A DNA stretch of 31,567 nt from VBAS01 sp035764525 (GCA_035764525.1 DASTZB010000050.1:1-31567), one strand, 5' to 3'. Counted from the first letter of the stretch, positions 22,640-30,505 are shown. Notes: generated by a model not told the origin, from the sequence alone. Made by a program: numbers and translations.

Positions 22640-25600
22640 TTAGCTGTTTTTTATGGGAAAATTAATTTCAACCCTGGTACCTGATGGCTTTCCAAATACA
22701 TCTATTAGGTCATGGATCTTAATAGAGCCAGGTACGCCATTATGCTGCTGCATAGATCTGAGTCGTTCTTCCGAGACCTGGATGCCTTTGCTGGTATGTC
22801 TTTTGTCCTGGCCGCTCTTGATTTTAAATTCCTGTGCATTATTCCGGCCGATTCCATTGTCTTCAATAATACATCTTATGAACTCTTGATTTTCTGTAAA
22901 CTCAACTTTTAGGTTCCTTATTCCTTCCTTATGCATTAGGCCATGCCAAATCGCATTCTCTACAAAAGGCTGAATCAGCAAAGTAGGCACCTTTACTTCT
23001 TCGATCTCCACGTCATCATAAATTATTTCATAATTAAATGATTCTTTAAACCGGATCGATTCTAACTCCACATACAATTTAAGTATATCTATTTCTTCTT
23101 TCAAAGTGACCATTTCTTTATCACTATGCACCAAAATGGCCCGTAATAATTTTGAAAAGCGTGATAAATAGCGTGTAGCGACCAATTCTTCGTTTGCTAA
23201 TATCATTTGCTGGATCGAATTCAATGCATTGAATAAAAAGTGCGGATTCATTTGTAGCCGTAAACTTTGCAACCTGGTTTCTGTGGCTTTTTGTTTGTTT
23301 TCTAATGCCTCAATCCGGGCTTGTTGTTTTTCTTCTTCGGCCCGGATACGTTTTAACTGGCTGGCACATAATCCGGCAATCGTAGAAAGTATTTCCACAT
23401 GCCTTGGGGTATAAAAATTCTTTTGCCGATGTTCTGTATTGATAGCTCCAAACACTTCATTATCGTGTATAAGAGGAACACACAATTCGCTCAACATTAT
23501 TTTTCCATCAGCAGTGAAATATCGATTATCTTTTGAAGTATCATTTACCAGTAAGATCTGCTTGCTTTCTACCGCAGCACCCACTATGCCCTTGCCCCTG
23601 GGTACATGATAAGCCGTCTTATCCAGTATTTCCTGCATTGACCCTTTCAAACCGTAACCTGCTTTTTGAATTAATATTGTTCTATCTTCATTCCACACAT
23701 AAATCATACAATCTTCAAATTCCAATTTTCCAAAGAGATTTTCAGCTACATCCTGTAATAATTCATCGGCATTATAACGGCCGTGTATCTGTGATGCGAA
23801 ATAATTTATTATAAGCTGTGTTTCGTGCTCATCTTGTTCCGCCTTTGCCCTTTCAATCTGTGTCCCGCACAAAACAGCCACAGTGGATAAGATAGTGAGA
23901 TGGCGTTTTGTAAAAAAGTTTCTTCTCGAATGTTCACTATCAATTATACCGATCACTCTATTATTAATAATTATCGGCACGGCGAGCTCTGAAAACCGGC
24001 GGGCATCGTCAGCAATATATCTTTTATCAAATTCAGTATTGGTAATTAATTCCGGTTTGCCGCTTTCTGCAACGCTGCCAACAATCCCCTTACCGATCGG
24101 TATTTCAATTGGCTGGTAAATAGTAAAATCTTTGGCCATCTTGGGGCCCCATGCTGCTTTCTGTATCAACATATTCCTTTTATCATCAACCAGGTAAATT
24201 ACGCAGTCTTCGAAATTCAACTTGCTGATGCAGTTCTTGGCAACATCCCAGAGAATATCTTCCGTTCTTTGATGCTTGTTTATTTGCGAAGCAAAATAAT
24301 TTATCACCAATTCTGTTTCAAGCTCTTCTCTTTTTTTCAATTGTTTCTTCTGATAATATTTCAATACGTACCAGATTAAAAAAACACCAACAAATATTCC
24401 TATTACTTTAAACCACCAGCTTTGGTAAAAAGGAGCTGCTATGACGATAGTAACTTCATTGTCGGCATCCTGCCAATTTTTATTGTCATTACTGACCCTT
24501 ACCTTGAAAACATATTTACCCGGCGGCAAAAAATTATAACGAACTGAATTCTGATCTGTAATTTTTATCCAATCCTTGTCGAGATCAACCAGTTTATATT
24601 CGTAATAGGTTCTCACATGGGGGTTGAATTCTACAGAACTAAAATGGAAAGTAACCTGGTTATCCCTTGCCCCCAGGTTAAATTCTGCGTTACTAGTCAC
24701 ACTTGACCCGATACGCTTTGTTTCAATTTTGCTGATAAGAACGTTCAATGAAATTTTCTTATCATATAAGGAATCAGGATGTAAATACTGCAAACCTCTG
24801 GGAGTACCAAAGACGAATTCTCCATTTGGCATCTGAAAATAGGAGCCTACACGAAAACCATAAATACTGAGTCCATATCGTTCGTCAAATGTTTTGAGAC
24901 TTGAATCAGCAGGATTATAACAAGCAAGACCAATATCGTTACCGATCCATAGACGGTTTCGTTTATCAAATAGCAATCCCTCAACACGATCGATCAGTAA
25001 ACCATCTTTGTGAGTTATTATTTTTTCTCGGCCATCTTTAAAAAAGATTTTCAGTCCATGAGTGTTGCCTAAATAAACATTTCCTGATTTGTCCACTCCA
25101 AAATCAAAGGCACTTTCTGTCTTTTTGTATTTTTTAAATCCCTCCAGCTCATCCAATTTTTTAGTGGAAAGATTATAATGATAAATGCCGCTTACGTTAA
25201 TAAAGAGCCACAGGTTGTCTTTATCAACAAATAAAGGAAGCAATACATACGCCGAATCAAATAGTTTTAATGGTGTATTTTCCAGGTTATCCACCTCAAA
25301 GGTTTTTGTATTGATCCGGCAGATTCCAGTCGGACCACAAGCCCAGATATAACCATCTGGCCCCAGGGTTATCCGGGATAATGCCCTTTGTTTTAAGTTA
25401 CCATCCGCCTTTCTAAATCGCTTAATCAGTTTTTTACTCTTGTCAACTGCAATCAGACCATCTTTTACAGTTGCCCAGATATTTCCATTATCATCCAATA
25501 CGACAGAAGTGACCTCAAAATCCTTAAATACAGATTTGCCGTCAGGATCATTTAAATCGATGAAAGTAGTCGTATTCGTGCTTCGCTGCCATTCTAACAT

Positions 25601-26743
25601 TCCATTCGAAGTGCCAATATAGTATGAGTTATTATCTTTCGTAGCAACACCCGCGATGTATCCATCATAGCCTTTCCCATCGGATGAAGTAAACAAATAT
25701 TGGTTATTCACTACTTCGTTCAATTTAAAGTAGCCGATGCCGTTGGGATTACAGATCATAAATATCCATCCTTCCTGCCCTATAGCAATATATGATTGTG
25801 AATTATTGCAAATTGATGTAGGGTCAGCAACAGAGTGTCTATAATTGAATATTTTCTTACTGCCAGTATCCCATACATAAATCCCTTCATTTTGTGTAGT
25901 AAGTAAATATTGATGATCACCAATTGGTCTCGCTTCATTTATTACTGCAGTTATTTCTTTCCCAAACTGATCTCTTAGTCCGCGAAGGGGATAAGTTATT
26001 TGCATTGTGAGAAGGTTCACTGTCTTCAGTTGCGATTCACCAACATCATAATAAAGCAATTCATTCTTAGCCCACGTTTGTAACGCATGGGCATGGGGGA
26101 TATCAAGGCGGGTTTCAACAGTATTTGTCTTATTATTTACCTTTAAAATACCCTCCTTAAATACAAGCAGGTAATAATTCTCGTCAAATGCGAATGCATA
26201 ATTCGCACCCATAGATCGATAGGGCTCATAATTCCGAAGTGGCAAAAAATTGAACCGAGAAATATCAATCGAGTCAAGTTTATTTACATCTTGTTGACTG
26301 ATAAATTGAAAAACCCCGTCTGGAACATATATATAAAACTTTCCATCAGGTGTTTGCAAAAAACTAAAAGCCCTGAGACGTTCTCCATTTCTTCGAAGTG
26401 ATACCCGGTGCATTTTTCTTTTTTCATCCAGCATGCTTACATTTCCCACTGCGGTTATCATCCATATCCGATCATTCCTGTCACAAGTAACAGCAAGAAT
26501 GTTGCTGCTTTCTAATTGAGGATACTCGGAGGCATAATATTTTTCTGTGGTCCTCCCATTAAACTTGTTTAAGCCATTACCGGTGCCGATCCATAAATTC
26601 CCTTTGAGGTCTACGCATATATCACTTATACCTATATAAGAAAGCCCGTTTGAAGTATTCAGATTGTAAAAAACATGATTGGTTTGGGCCATTAAATGAC
26701 TCCAAACACCGAGCATAAACAGTATGATCACATTTCTTTTCAT
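22640..26743 (-). CDS. Propeller-sensor LytS-type histidine kinase with two GAF domains (right locus)
   Basis: A 1367-aa protein. After a signal segment (MKRNVIILFMLGVWSHLMAQ) comes a periplasmic propeller region (LWIGTGNGLNKFNG at the start, later NRLWIGNDIGLACYN), then a Y_Y_Y domain (YYEYKLVDLDKDW, LPPGKYVFKVRV), one transmembrane helix (about residues 778-797), two GAF domains (about 821-965 and 985-1133; each with DCVIYLVDD or DCMIYVWNE, GKGIVGS/GAA, FFT/FYT-x-R-H), a coiled-coil, and a His_kinase domain with phosphoacceptor His in QMNPHFLFNALNS near residue 1165. The ATP-binding part has N-box FVENAIWH and G-box IIEDNGIGRNN. The tandem GAFs give it cytoplasmic sensing in addition to periplasmic input; GAF domains may bind haem, nucleotides or other small molecules, but no ligand is visible here. 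The regulator follows directly. Confidence 0.95.
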   Translation of the reverse strand: MKRNVIILFMLGVWSHLMAQTNHVFYNLNTSNGLSYIGISDICVDLKGNLWIGTGNGLNKFNGRTTEKYYASEYPQLESSNILAVTCDRNDRIWMITAVGNVSMLDEKRKMHRVSLRRNGERLRAFSFLQTPDGKFYIYVPDGVFQFISQQDVNKLDSIDISRFNFLPLRNYEPYRSMGANYAFAFDENYYLLVFKEGILKVNNKTNTVETRLDIPHAHALQTWAKNELLYYDVGESQLKTVNLLTMQITYPLRGLRDQFGKEITAVINEARPIGDHQYLLTTQNEGIYVWDTGSKKIFNYRHSVADPTSICNNSQSYIAIGQEGWIFMICNPNGIGYFKLNEVVNNQYLFTSSDGKGYDGYIAGVATKDNNSYYIGTSNGMLEWQRSTNTTTFIDLNDPDGKSVFKDFEVTSVVLDDNGNIWATVKDGLIAVDKSKKLIKRFRKADGNLKQRALSRITLGPDGYIWACGPTGICRINTKTFEVDNLENTPLKLFDSAYVLLPLFVDKDNLWLFINVSGIYHYNLSTKKLDELEGFKKYKKTESAFDFGVDKSGNVYLGNTHGLKIFFKDGREKIITHKDGLLIDRVEGLLFDKRNRLWIGNDIGLACYNPADSSLKTFDERYGLSIYGFRVGSYFQMPNGEFVFGTPRGLQYLHPDSLYDKKISLNVLISKIETKRIGSSVTSNAEFNLGARDNQVTFHFSSVEFNPHVRTYYEYKLVDLDKDWIKITDQNSVRYNFLPPGKYVFKVRVSNDNKNWQDADNEVTIVIAAPFYQSWWFKVIGIFVGVFLIWYVLKYYQKKQLKKREELETELVINYFASQINKHQRTEDILWDVAKNCISKLNFEDCVIYLVDDKRNMLIQKAAWGPKMAKDFTIYQPIEIPIGKGIVGSVAESGKPELITNTEFDKRYIADDARRFSELAVPIIINNRVIGIIDSEHSRRNFFTKRHLTILSTVAVLCGTQIERAKAEQDEHETQLIINYFASQIHGRYNADELLQDVAENLFGKLEFEDCMIYVWNEDRTILIQKAGYGLKGSMQEILDKTAYHVPRGKGIVGAAVESKQILLVNDTSKDNRYFTADGKIMLSELCVPLIHDNEVFGAINTEHRQKNFYTPRHVEILSTIAGLCASQLKRIRAEEEKQQARIEALENKQKATETRLQSLRLQMNPHFLFNALNSIQQMILANEELVATRYLSRFSKLLRAILVHSDKEMVTLKEEIDILKLYVELESIRFKESFNYEIIYDDVEIEEVKVPTLLIQPFVENAIWHGLMHKEGIRNLKVEFTENQEFIRCIIEDNGIGRNNAQEFKIKSGQDKRHTSKGIQVSEERLRSMQQHNGVPGSIKIHDLIDVFGKPSGTRVEINFPIKNS

Positions 26744-26896
26744 TCCTAATCGTCAAGCAAACTAAAGCTACTTTAAATTGAAACTTCTTCGATAAGATAT
26801 TTAAAATGCAAAAACATTACTCCAGTTAAAGTATTGAAAAGCAATTGAAATTATCGTGGTTTATGATTCTGCGGCATTTCCTACCTATTAAACGGT

Positions 26897-26925
26897 AAAG
26901 CCGCCAGCAAATGCAAAGCGGCTTT
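26897..26925 (-). terminator. Hairpin after the first LamG lipoprotein gene
   Basis: AAAGCCGC and GCGGCTTT (26897-26904 and 26918-26925) form a perfect 8-bp stem with a 13-nt loop, 27 bp downstream of the lipoprotein stop. The T tract on the minus strand is short (CTTTACC), so it is only a moderate terminator. On the plus strand it is followed by GAAAAAA, not T. Confidence 0.45.
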
Positions 26926-26951
26926 GAAAAAACCATCCCTATGGTAATAAC

Positions 26952-27734
26952 TTACAGGTTATAAAGTTTTTGAACATCAGAAGCAGAAAGAGTTCGGTTA
27001 TAAAAACGCAGATCATCGATTGTACCTTGCCAATATTTACCGGCATACCCAAAGGAATACCCGAGAAGATATTTAGTAAATTCGTCGACAACGGTAAATA
27101 TGTTTGTAGTTGGCCCGATCTTTTGGTTATCTACATACATTGTCATCTCGTCAGCAGAATAGGTAATCACTACATGGTGCCATTGCTGATCGGCGGGAAA
27201 TGAACTTCCAGTATATAGACTTGTTGTAAGAAAATCGTTGGCATAAGAATGCACCTGACCCCAGAAACCATTTTCGTCCTGCATAAGAGCGATACCTGTG
27301 GAATTGTGCCTAATAATAGAGGGCGCAGAATAAGGATCAGGAAATGTAAGCCGCTTAACCCAAACAGACAATGACATTTTCTGTTGCACGGGCACATTTG
27401 CAATGGTTACATAATAGTTTCCATCAAATTTCAGAGCTGCGTTGGAAATCCCTTTCCTGTCGTAAGTATAAATGGCACCGTTGACTCTTGAGAGTGGCAT
27501 GCGCTGGCCATCAGCTAATTTTTTTGTTTGATCTTTCAAATTGCCGTTAAATTGATATGAACCTGCGAGATCTACAGAAAGCGGATCAAGTACAGGTCTG
27601 CCTGGTGAAACGGTGATAGTTGAAATTTCTTCGGAAGCTGCCTTTTGTGTTTCTGGCATTACTTCTTGTTTGCTGCAAGAAACAATAGCAACTGAAATAA
27701 ATGTTGCCGCGAGAATTTGAAATTGTTTTTTCAT
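26952..27734 (-). CDS. Lipoprotein with LamG/concanavalin A-like lectin domain, copy 1
   Basis: A 260-aa protein starts MKKQFQILAATFISVAIVSC with lipobox Cys20, then SKQE, a lipoprotein signal. After a 30-residue linker, the domain from about 55 to 260 has the LamG-like jellyroll pattern of the Laminin_G_3 type: AALKFDGNYYVTI, MSLSVWVKRL, WHHVVITYSADEMTMYVDN and the final GTIDDLRFYNRTLSASDVQKLY, which is diagnostic. Such domains bind sugars or act as spacers in surface proteins. It is paralogous to the gene at 27958-28710 and shares its signal region and leader almost base for base. No catalytic residues are seen. It lies upstream of the kinase at 22640-26743 on the same strand but is separated by a hairpin. 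Confidence 0.88.
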   Translation of the reverse strand: MKKQFQILAATFISVAIVSCSKQEVMPETQKAASEEISTITVSPGRPVLDPLSVDLAGSYQFNGNLKDQTKKLADGQRMPLSRVNGAIYTYDRKGISNAALKFDGNYYVTIANVPVQQKMSLSVWVKRLTFPDPYSAPSIIRHNSTGIALMQDENGFWGQVHSYANDFLTTSLYTGSSFPADQQWHHVVITYSADEMTMYVDNQKIGPTTNIFTVVDEFTKYLLGYSFGYAGKYWQGTIDDLRFYNRTLSASDVQKLYNL

Positions 27735-27839
27735 TTGTTAAAATGTTTAATGGTTAAAGGTTTGTTTGAAAAAGTTTATTGGTTAATGGTTTTTAATTAG
27801 TTTATTTTAATTTCTTTTTTCATTTGCCGATCAAAGCTA
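27735..27839 (-). promoter_or_regulatory. Promoter and repeat-containing leader of LamG lipoprotein 1
   Basis: On the minus strand TAGCTTTG (27839-27832) matches the TAnnTTTG -7 box. The roughly 90-nt leader contains two AACC(A/T)TTAA-type repeats about 29 nt apart (around 27781 and 27752) and a possible eight-codon ORF starting MKKEIKIN. The last 60-70 nt match the leader of the paralogue at 28711-28775. Confidence 0.5.
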
Positions 27840-27905
27840 TAGTTGAGTAAATGCGATCGTTGTGATATTCTACTTAACGGTAATTCATAATGATTAATCG
27901 GGAAA

Positions 27906-27931
27906 TAAAAAGCTGTCGGTTAAGACAGCTT
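27906..27931 (-). terminator. Intrinsic terminator of LamG lipoprotein 2
   Basis: AAGCTGTC and GACAGCTT (27910-27917 and 27924-27931) pair perfectly around a 6-nt loop. On the minus strand a short T run (TTTTTA) follows, 27 bp after the stop codon of the gene at 27958-28710. Confidence 0.82.
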
Positions 27932-27957
27932 CAAAACTTAAATTTATTGTGATCGTG

Positions 27958-28710
27958 TTAAGAGTTTGCAAGGGTATTTATCTCAGCAGGAGTAAGTACT
28001 CTTTGATAAAAGCGAAGATCATCCATGCTCCCTTTCCAAAATATATTACCAAAAGCGTAGCCAATTGAATAATTATCTGTTGGGTCAAAGGGACCGGTAC
28101 CAGCAGGCGTAGGCGAAGTTCCGATAAGAACACCGTCAATATAAAATCTTAGCTCAGTATTGTCGCGGGTAATTGCCATATGGTGCCATTTCTTATCCGT
28201 ACCTGATGTTTCTTGAACGAGTTGAATAGCGTTTATCAAACCTGTTTGAAAGCTACCTGCGAAAAAATTGTAGCATTGTTGAAGGATAAATCCTTTAAAG
28301 CTGAACACAGAAGAAATCCAACCTGGAGTGGGAAGTGTATCATGTGCTATCCAAACTGACATGGTCGCACCGCTGGGTGTGGATGGAACATTGAATATAT
28401 CCACACCATAACCCGCATTGAAAAGGATAGCTTTGTTTGCCTGTCCATTCCTGTCGGTAGTGTAAAGAATACGTCCAACGTTTGAAACTCCATCGTGCAA
28501 TTGACCGGTAGCATCTTTAAGATCACCGTTGAACTCGAAGCGTCCCAGCAATCCTTTACCCGATACTGGCACTAAGCCGTTGCCACCGCCCTTGGCAGCT
28601 GTGATCTCTTCGAAATTGCTGGATTTTGGACTTTCAATTTTTTCCTTGCTGCAGGAAATAAATGCAACTGTAATAAAAGTTGCTGCGAAAATTAAGATCT
28701 GTTTTTTCAT
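27958..28710 (-). CDS. Lipoprotein with LamG/concanavalin A-like lectin domain, copy 2
   Basis: A 250-aa protein with lipoprotein signal MKKQILIFAATFITVAFISC (Cys20) followed by SKEK, nearly identical to that of copy 1 (26952-27734). Mature landmarks are LLGRFEFNGDLKDATGQLHDG, ATMSVWIAHD, KKWHHMAITRDNTELRFYIDG and the family ending GSMDDLRFYQRVLTPAEINTL. The core fold is therefore a LamG-like jellyroll, while the loops between strands differ strongly from copy 1, as expected if they bind different partners. Upstream lies the duplicated leader and a 28-codon ORF. Sugar binding is inferred only from the fold. Confidence 0.88.
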   Translation of the reverse strand: MKKQILIFAATFITVAFISCSKEKIESPKSSNFEEITAAKGGGNGLVPVSGKGLLGRFEFNGDLKDATGQLHDGVSNVGRILYTTDRNGQANKAILFNAGYGVDIFNVPSTPSGATMSVWIAHDTLPTPGWISSVFSFKGFILQQCYNFFAGSFQTGLINAIQLVQETSGTDKKWHHMAITRDNTELRFYIDGVLIGTSPTPAGTGPFDPTDNYSIGYAFGNIFWKGSMDDLRFYQRVLTPAEINTLANS

Positions 28711-28775
28711 TTTGATTGAAATGTTTAAATGGTTAAATGATTGTTTTAAAAAAGTTTAATGGTTAATGGTTTTTA
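28711..28775 (-). repeat. Leader sequence duplicated from the LamG copy 1 gene
   Basis: Read on the minus strand the segment carries two AACCATTWAA-like motifs, around 28761 and 28731, spaced 30 nt, as in the region 27735-27800. The similarity extends from the start codon to the AAAACCATTAACC block and stops there, while the sequences further upstream differ. It may be a shared operator or simply the limit of the gene duplication. Confidence 0.55.
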
Positions 28776-28798
28776 TAATTATATATTAGATCGAGGTT

Positions 28799-28885
28799 TT
28801 ATATATTAATAACTATTGCAAAACTGATAATTGCTGTAATCAGGATGATCCTGAGAATCTCTGAGAATAAAACAATACTTTTCAT
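28799..28885 (-). CDS. Tiny hydrophobic ORF (28 aa) in the LamG 2 leader
   Basis: ATG 28885 to TAA 28799 encodes MKSIVLFSEILRIILITA and a further hydrophobic stretch, one predicted membrane span with a basic residue in its middle. A TAnnTTTG box (28905-28912) lies 19 nt upstream, so it is likely transcribed and the first ORF of the mRNA that also carries the LamG lipoprotein. No homologue inside the window. It may be a small membrane protein or an upstream regulatory ORF. Confidence 0.4.
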   Translation of the reverse strand: MKSIVLFSEILRIILITAIISFAIVINI

Positions 28886-28904
28886 ATACAATTATTTTAT
28901 GGAT

Positions 28905-28912
28905 CAAAAATA
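28905..28912 (-). promoter_or_regulatory. -7 promoter element (TATTTTTG)
   Basis: TATTTTTG on the minus strand matches TAnnTTTG exactly, 19 nt before the small ORF at 28885 and about 195 nt before the LamG lipoprotein start. A correctly spaced -33 TTTG is not seen. Confidence 0.45.
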
Positions 28913-29116
28913 GTAGCAGGTTTCAATCACTGCTTTTAAATATTATTCAAAGGCAATTGCTGACTATTCTCCGGAAAATATTTTTTCAGAAAAAATAATT
29001 CATTGCCGTTTTTTACCACTCACTCAACGATGGTTGCCATTCGCTAAAAGCAAAAACATTTGAACGTTGCCTTTCTTAGCTTGCATAAGATTTTAAAACA
29101 GATAGAGGGAAGTAAT

Positions 29117-29221
29117 ATGAGTAATGGTAAAAAAAATATGATATCGAAAGAATTGATGACTGATATATTAATGGTATTACTGCTGGCATGCGCAATCGCC
29201 TTATTGGCATTGGTATTATAA
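29117..29221 (+). CDS. Tiny single-span membrane protein (34 aa), paralogue of 20929-21012
   Basis: ATG 29117 to TAA 29221 encodes MSNGKKNMISKELMTDILM and then a hydrophobic span ending ALLALVL. From the internal Met8 it aligns without gaps with the 27-aa protein at 20929-21012 (MI-KE--TD-LM---LL------LVL), so a start at Met8 is also possible. The first ATG is preceded by AGAGGGA (29104-29110), 6 nt upstream, a rare Shine-Dalgarno-like site in this genome type, which supports translation. Its function is unknown; a small membrane-inserted regulator or toxin is conceivable. The conserved element B lies 430 bp downstream. Confidence 0.6.
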   Translation: MSNGKKNMISKELMTDILMVLLLACAIALLALVL

Positions 29222-29425
29222 ATAACCTGAAGCGACCTGCTGTAAAAAATACAAGCAATTGCCGATTATCTACCTCGCCTTCTTAATTAAGAACATATAG
29301 TTTGAATAAAATACCGGTAAATAATTGCCATCTACCATTTACTAATAAAAATTCAGGCTCAGCAGTTGTCGGAATTATTTTACATCTGATAAAGAATTAG
29401 ATTAGTCAACCAAAAACTCACAAGC

Positions 29426-29524
29426 ATGATAACTCCTGAAAAAATTGAAAATAATGTCCTTAAGGATATTATCCTGATCGTATCTGTTGGTATTATACTT
29501 TTTGTAATAGCCCAACTGATCTGA
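29426..29524 (+). CDS. Tiny single-span membrane protein (32 aa)
   Basis: ATG 29426 to TGA 29524 encodes MITPEKIENNVLKDIILI then VSVGIILFVIAQLI, an acidic/polar N-terminus plus one membrane span, the same layout as the proteins at 20929 and 29117 but without clear residue identity. A terminator begins at the stop codon itself (29524-29543), which suggests a genuine short transcript unit. No named family. Confidence 0.5.
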   Translation: MITPEKIENNVLKDIILIVSVGIILFVIAQLI

Positions 29525-29543
29525 AAAGCAGTAACTGCTTTTT
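29524..29543 (+). terminator. Terminator of the 32-codon ORF
   Basis: AAAAGCAG-TAA-CTGCTTTT (29524-29542) is a perfect 8-bp stem with a 3-nt loop and a T run; it overlaps the last base of the stop codon of the ORF at 29426-29524. Confidence 0.75.
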
Positions 29544-29651
29544 GACTCAAGCCCTTTCTTCGGTATCTGTAATTATCCAAATGCATTCATCCTAGCAGAA
29601 ACTACGGCCCGATATTTGCGCTTACGTTTTTAAGCGCATTTAATTTTATTA

Positions 29652-29705
29652 AAATAGAGGACGGTTTAGGAAGGCCGCACCATATGGTGCGGCTTTTTCT
29701 TTTAT
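29652..29705 (+). ncRNA. Conserved 54-nt element with terminator stem, copy B
   Basis: The counterpart of 21057-21110 with four differences. The stem CCGCACCA-TA-TGGTGCGG is fully Watson-Crick paired and followed by CTTTTTCTTTTAT. The conserved single-stranded lead AGAGGACGGTT is retained. It lies 109 nt after the terminator of the preceding tiny ORF, so it does not simply end that gene; it probably belongs to a separate short transcript. It ends 4 nt before the -7 box of the enoyl-CoA hydratase gene. Confidence 0.6.
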
Positions 29706-29708
29706 CCC

Positions 29709-29716
29709 TACATTTG
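29709..29716 (+). promoter_or_regulatory. -7 promoter element of the enoyl-CoA hydratase gene (TACATTTG)
   Basis: TACATTTG matches TAnnTTTG exactly, 13 nt before the ATG at 29730, immediately after the terminator of element B. No -33 match at proper spacing. Confidence 0.55.
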
Positions 29717-29729
29717 AAAAATTTTCCTT

Positions 29730-30503
29730 ATGTACCAAACATTACTCACTTCTATTGAAAATAATGTTTTAACAATCACAATTAATCGCCCTGAAAAATT
29801 AAATGCGCTGAACCAAAATGTGTTTACTGATCTCGATAAAGCCCTGGAAGACATTGAAAAAAACCCCGAAATAAGATCTGTTATTATCACTGGCGCCGGG
29901 GAGAAAGCATTTGTTGCAGGAGCTGATATAAGCGAAATCGCCGGATTGAATAAAGAAGAGGCAATGGCTTTAGCCAAAAGAGGCCAGGATATTTTTTCTA
30001 AAATTGAGCGTTGCAACAAGCCAATAATTGCGGCCGTAAATGGTTTTGCCCTTGGAGGCGGCTGTGAATTGTCAATGGCTTGTCATTTTCGTATTGCAAG
30101 CGAAAATGCAAAATTTGGTCAGCCTGAAGTGAATTTAGGTTTGATCCCTGGCTATGGTGGTACTCAAAGATTAGTTCAGCTGATCGGTAAAGGAAATGCG
30201 CTGGAACTCCTGATGAGTGGAAATATGATCGATGCACACGAAGCAAAAGAATTAGGCTTAGTAAACCATGTCACAACAGCTGATACATTACTTGAACAAG
30301 CAAAATTAATTCTATCAGTTATTAATTCGAAAGCCCCTCTTGCCGTTGCAGCCTGCATTAAAACCGCCAATGCCGTATTTGAAACAACAAATGGCTTTGA
30401 CCTGGAGATCAAAGAATTCGGAAATTGCTTTGCGACTGAAGATATGAAAGAAGGAACTTCCGCCTTTTTAGAAAAAAGAAAAGCAAGCTTTAAAGGAAAG
30501 TAA
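29730..30503 (+). CDS. Enoyl-CoA hydratase (crotonase superfamily)
   Basis: A 257-aa protein with all crotonase landmarks: oxyanion-hole FVAGADISEI (Ala65/Asp66) and GFALGGGCELSM (Gly110), and the two catalytic glutamates Glu113 (GGGCE) and Glu133 (FGQPEVNLGLIPGYGGTQRL), 20 residues apart as in mitochondrial enoyl-CoA hydratase. It should hydrate trans-2-enoyl-CoA to L-3-hydroxyacyl-CoA in the cytoplasm, in beta-oxidation or in short-chain acyl-CoA breakdown. Substrate chain length is not deducible. Complete and of normal length, ending 2 bp before the convergent glycoside hydrolase stop codon. No other fatty-acid genes are in the window. Confidence 0.95.
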   Translation: MYQTLLTSIENNVLTITINRPEKLNALNQNVFTDLDKALEDIEKNPEIRSVIITGAGEKAFVAGADISEIAGLNKEEAMALAKRGQDIFSKIERCNKPIIAAVNGFALGGGCELSMACHFRIASENAKFGQPEVNLGLIPGYGGTQRLVQLIGKGNALELLMSGNMIDAHEAKELGLVNHVTTADTLLEQAKLILSVINSKAPLAVAACIKTANAVFETTNGFDLEIKEFGNCFATEDMKEGTSAFLEKRKASFKGK

Positions 30504-30505
30504 TT

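Noticed and set aside
21057..29705. The 54-nt repeat pair read as ends of an insertion or an attachment-site duplication
   Set aside because: The copies are in direct orientation 8.6 kb apart but no integrase or transposase lies between them, and the changes preserve an RNA stem with a T tract, which fits an RNA element better.
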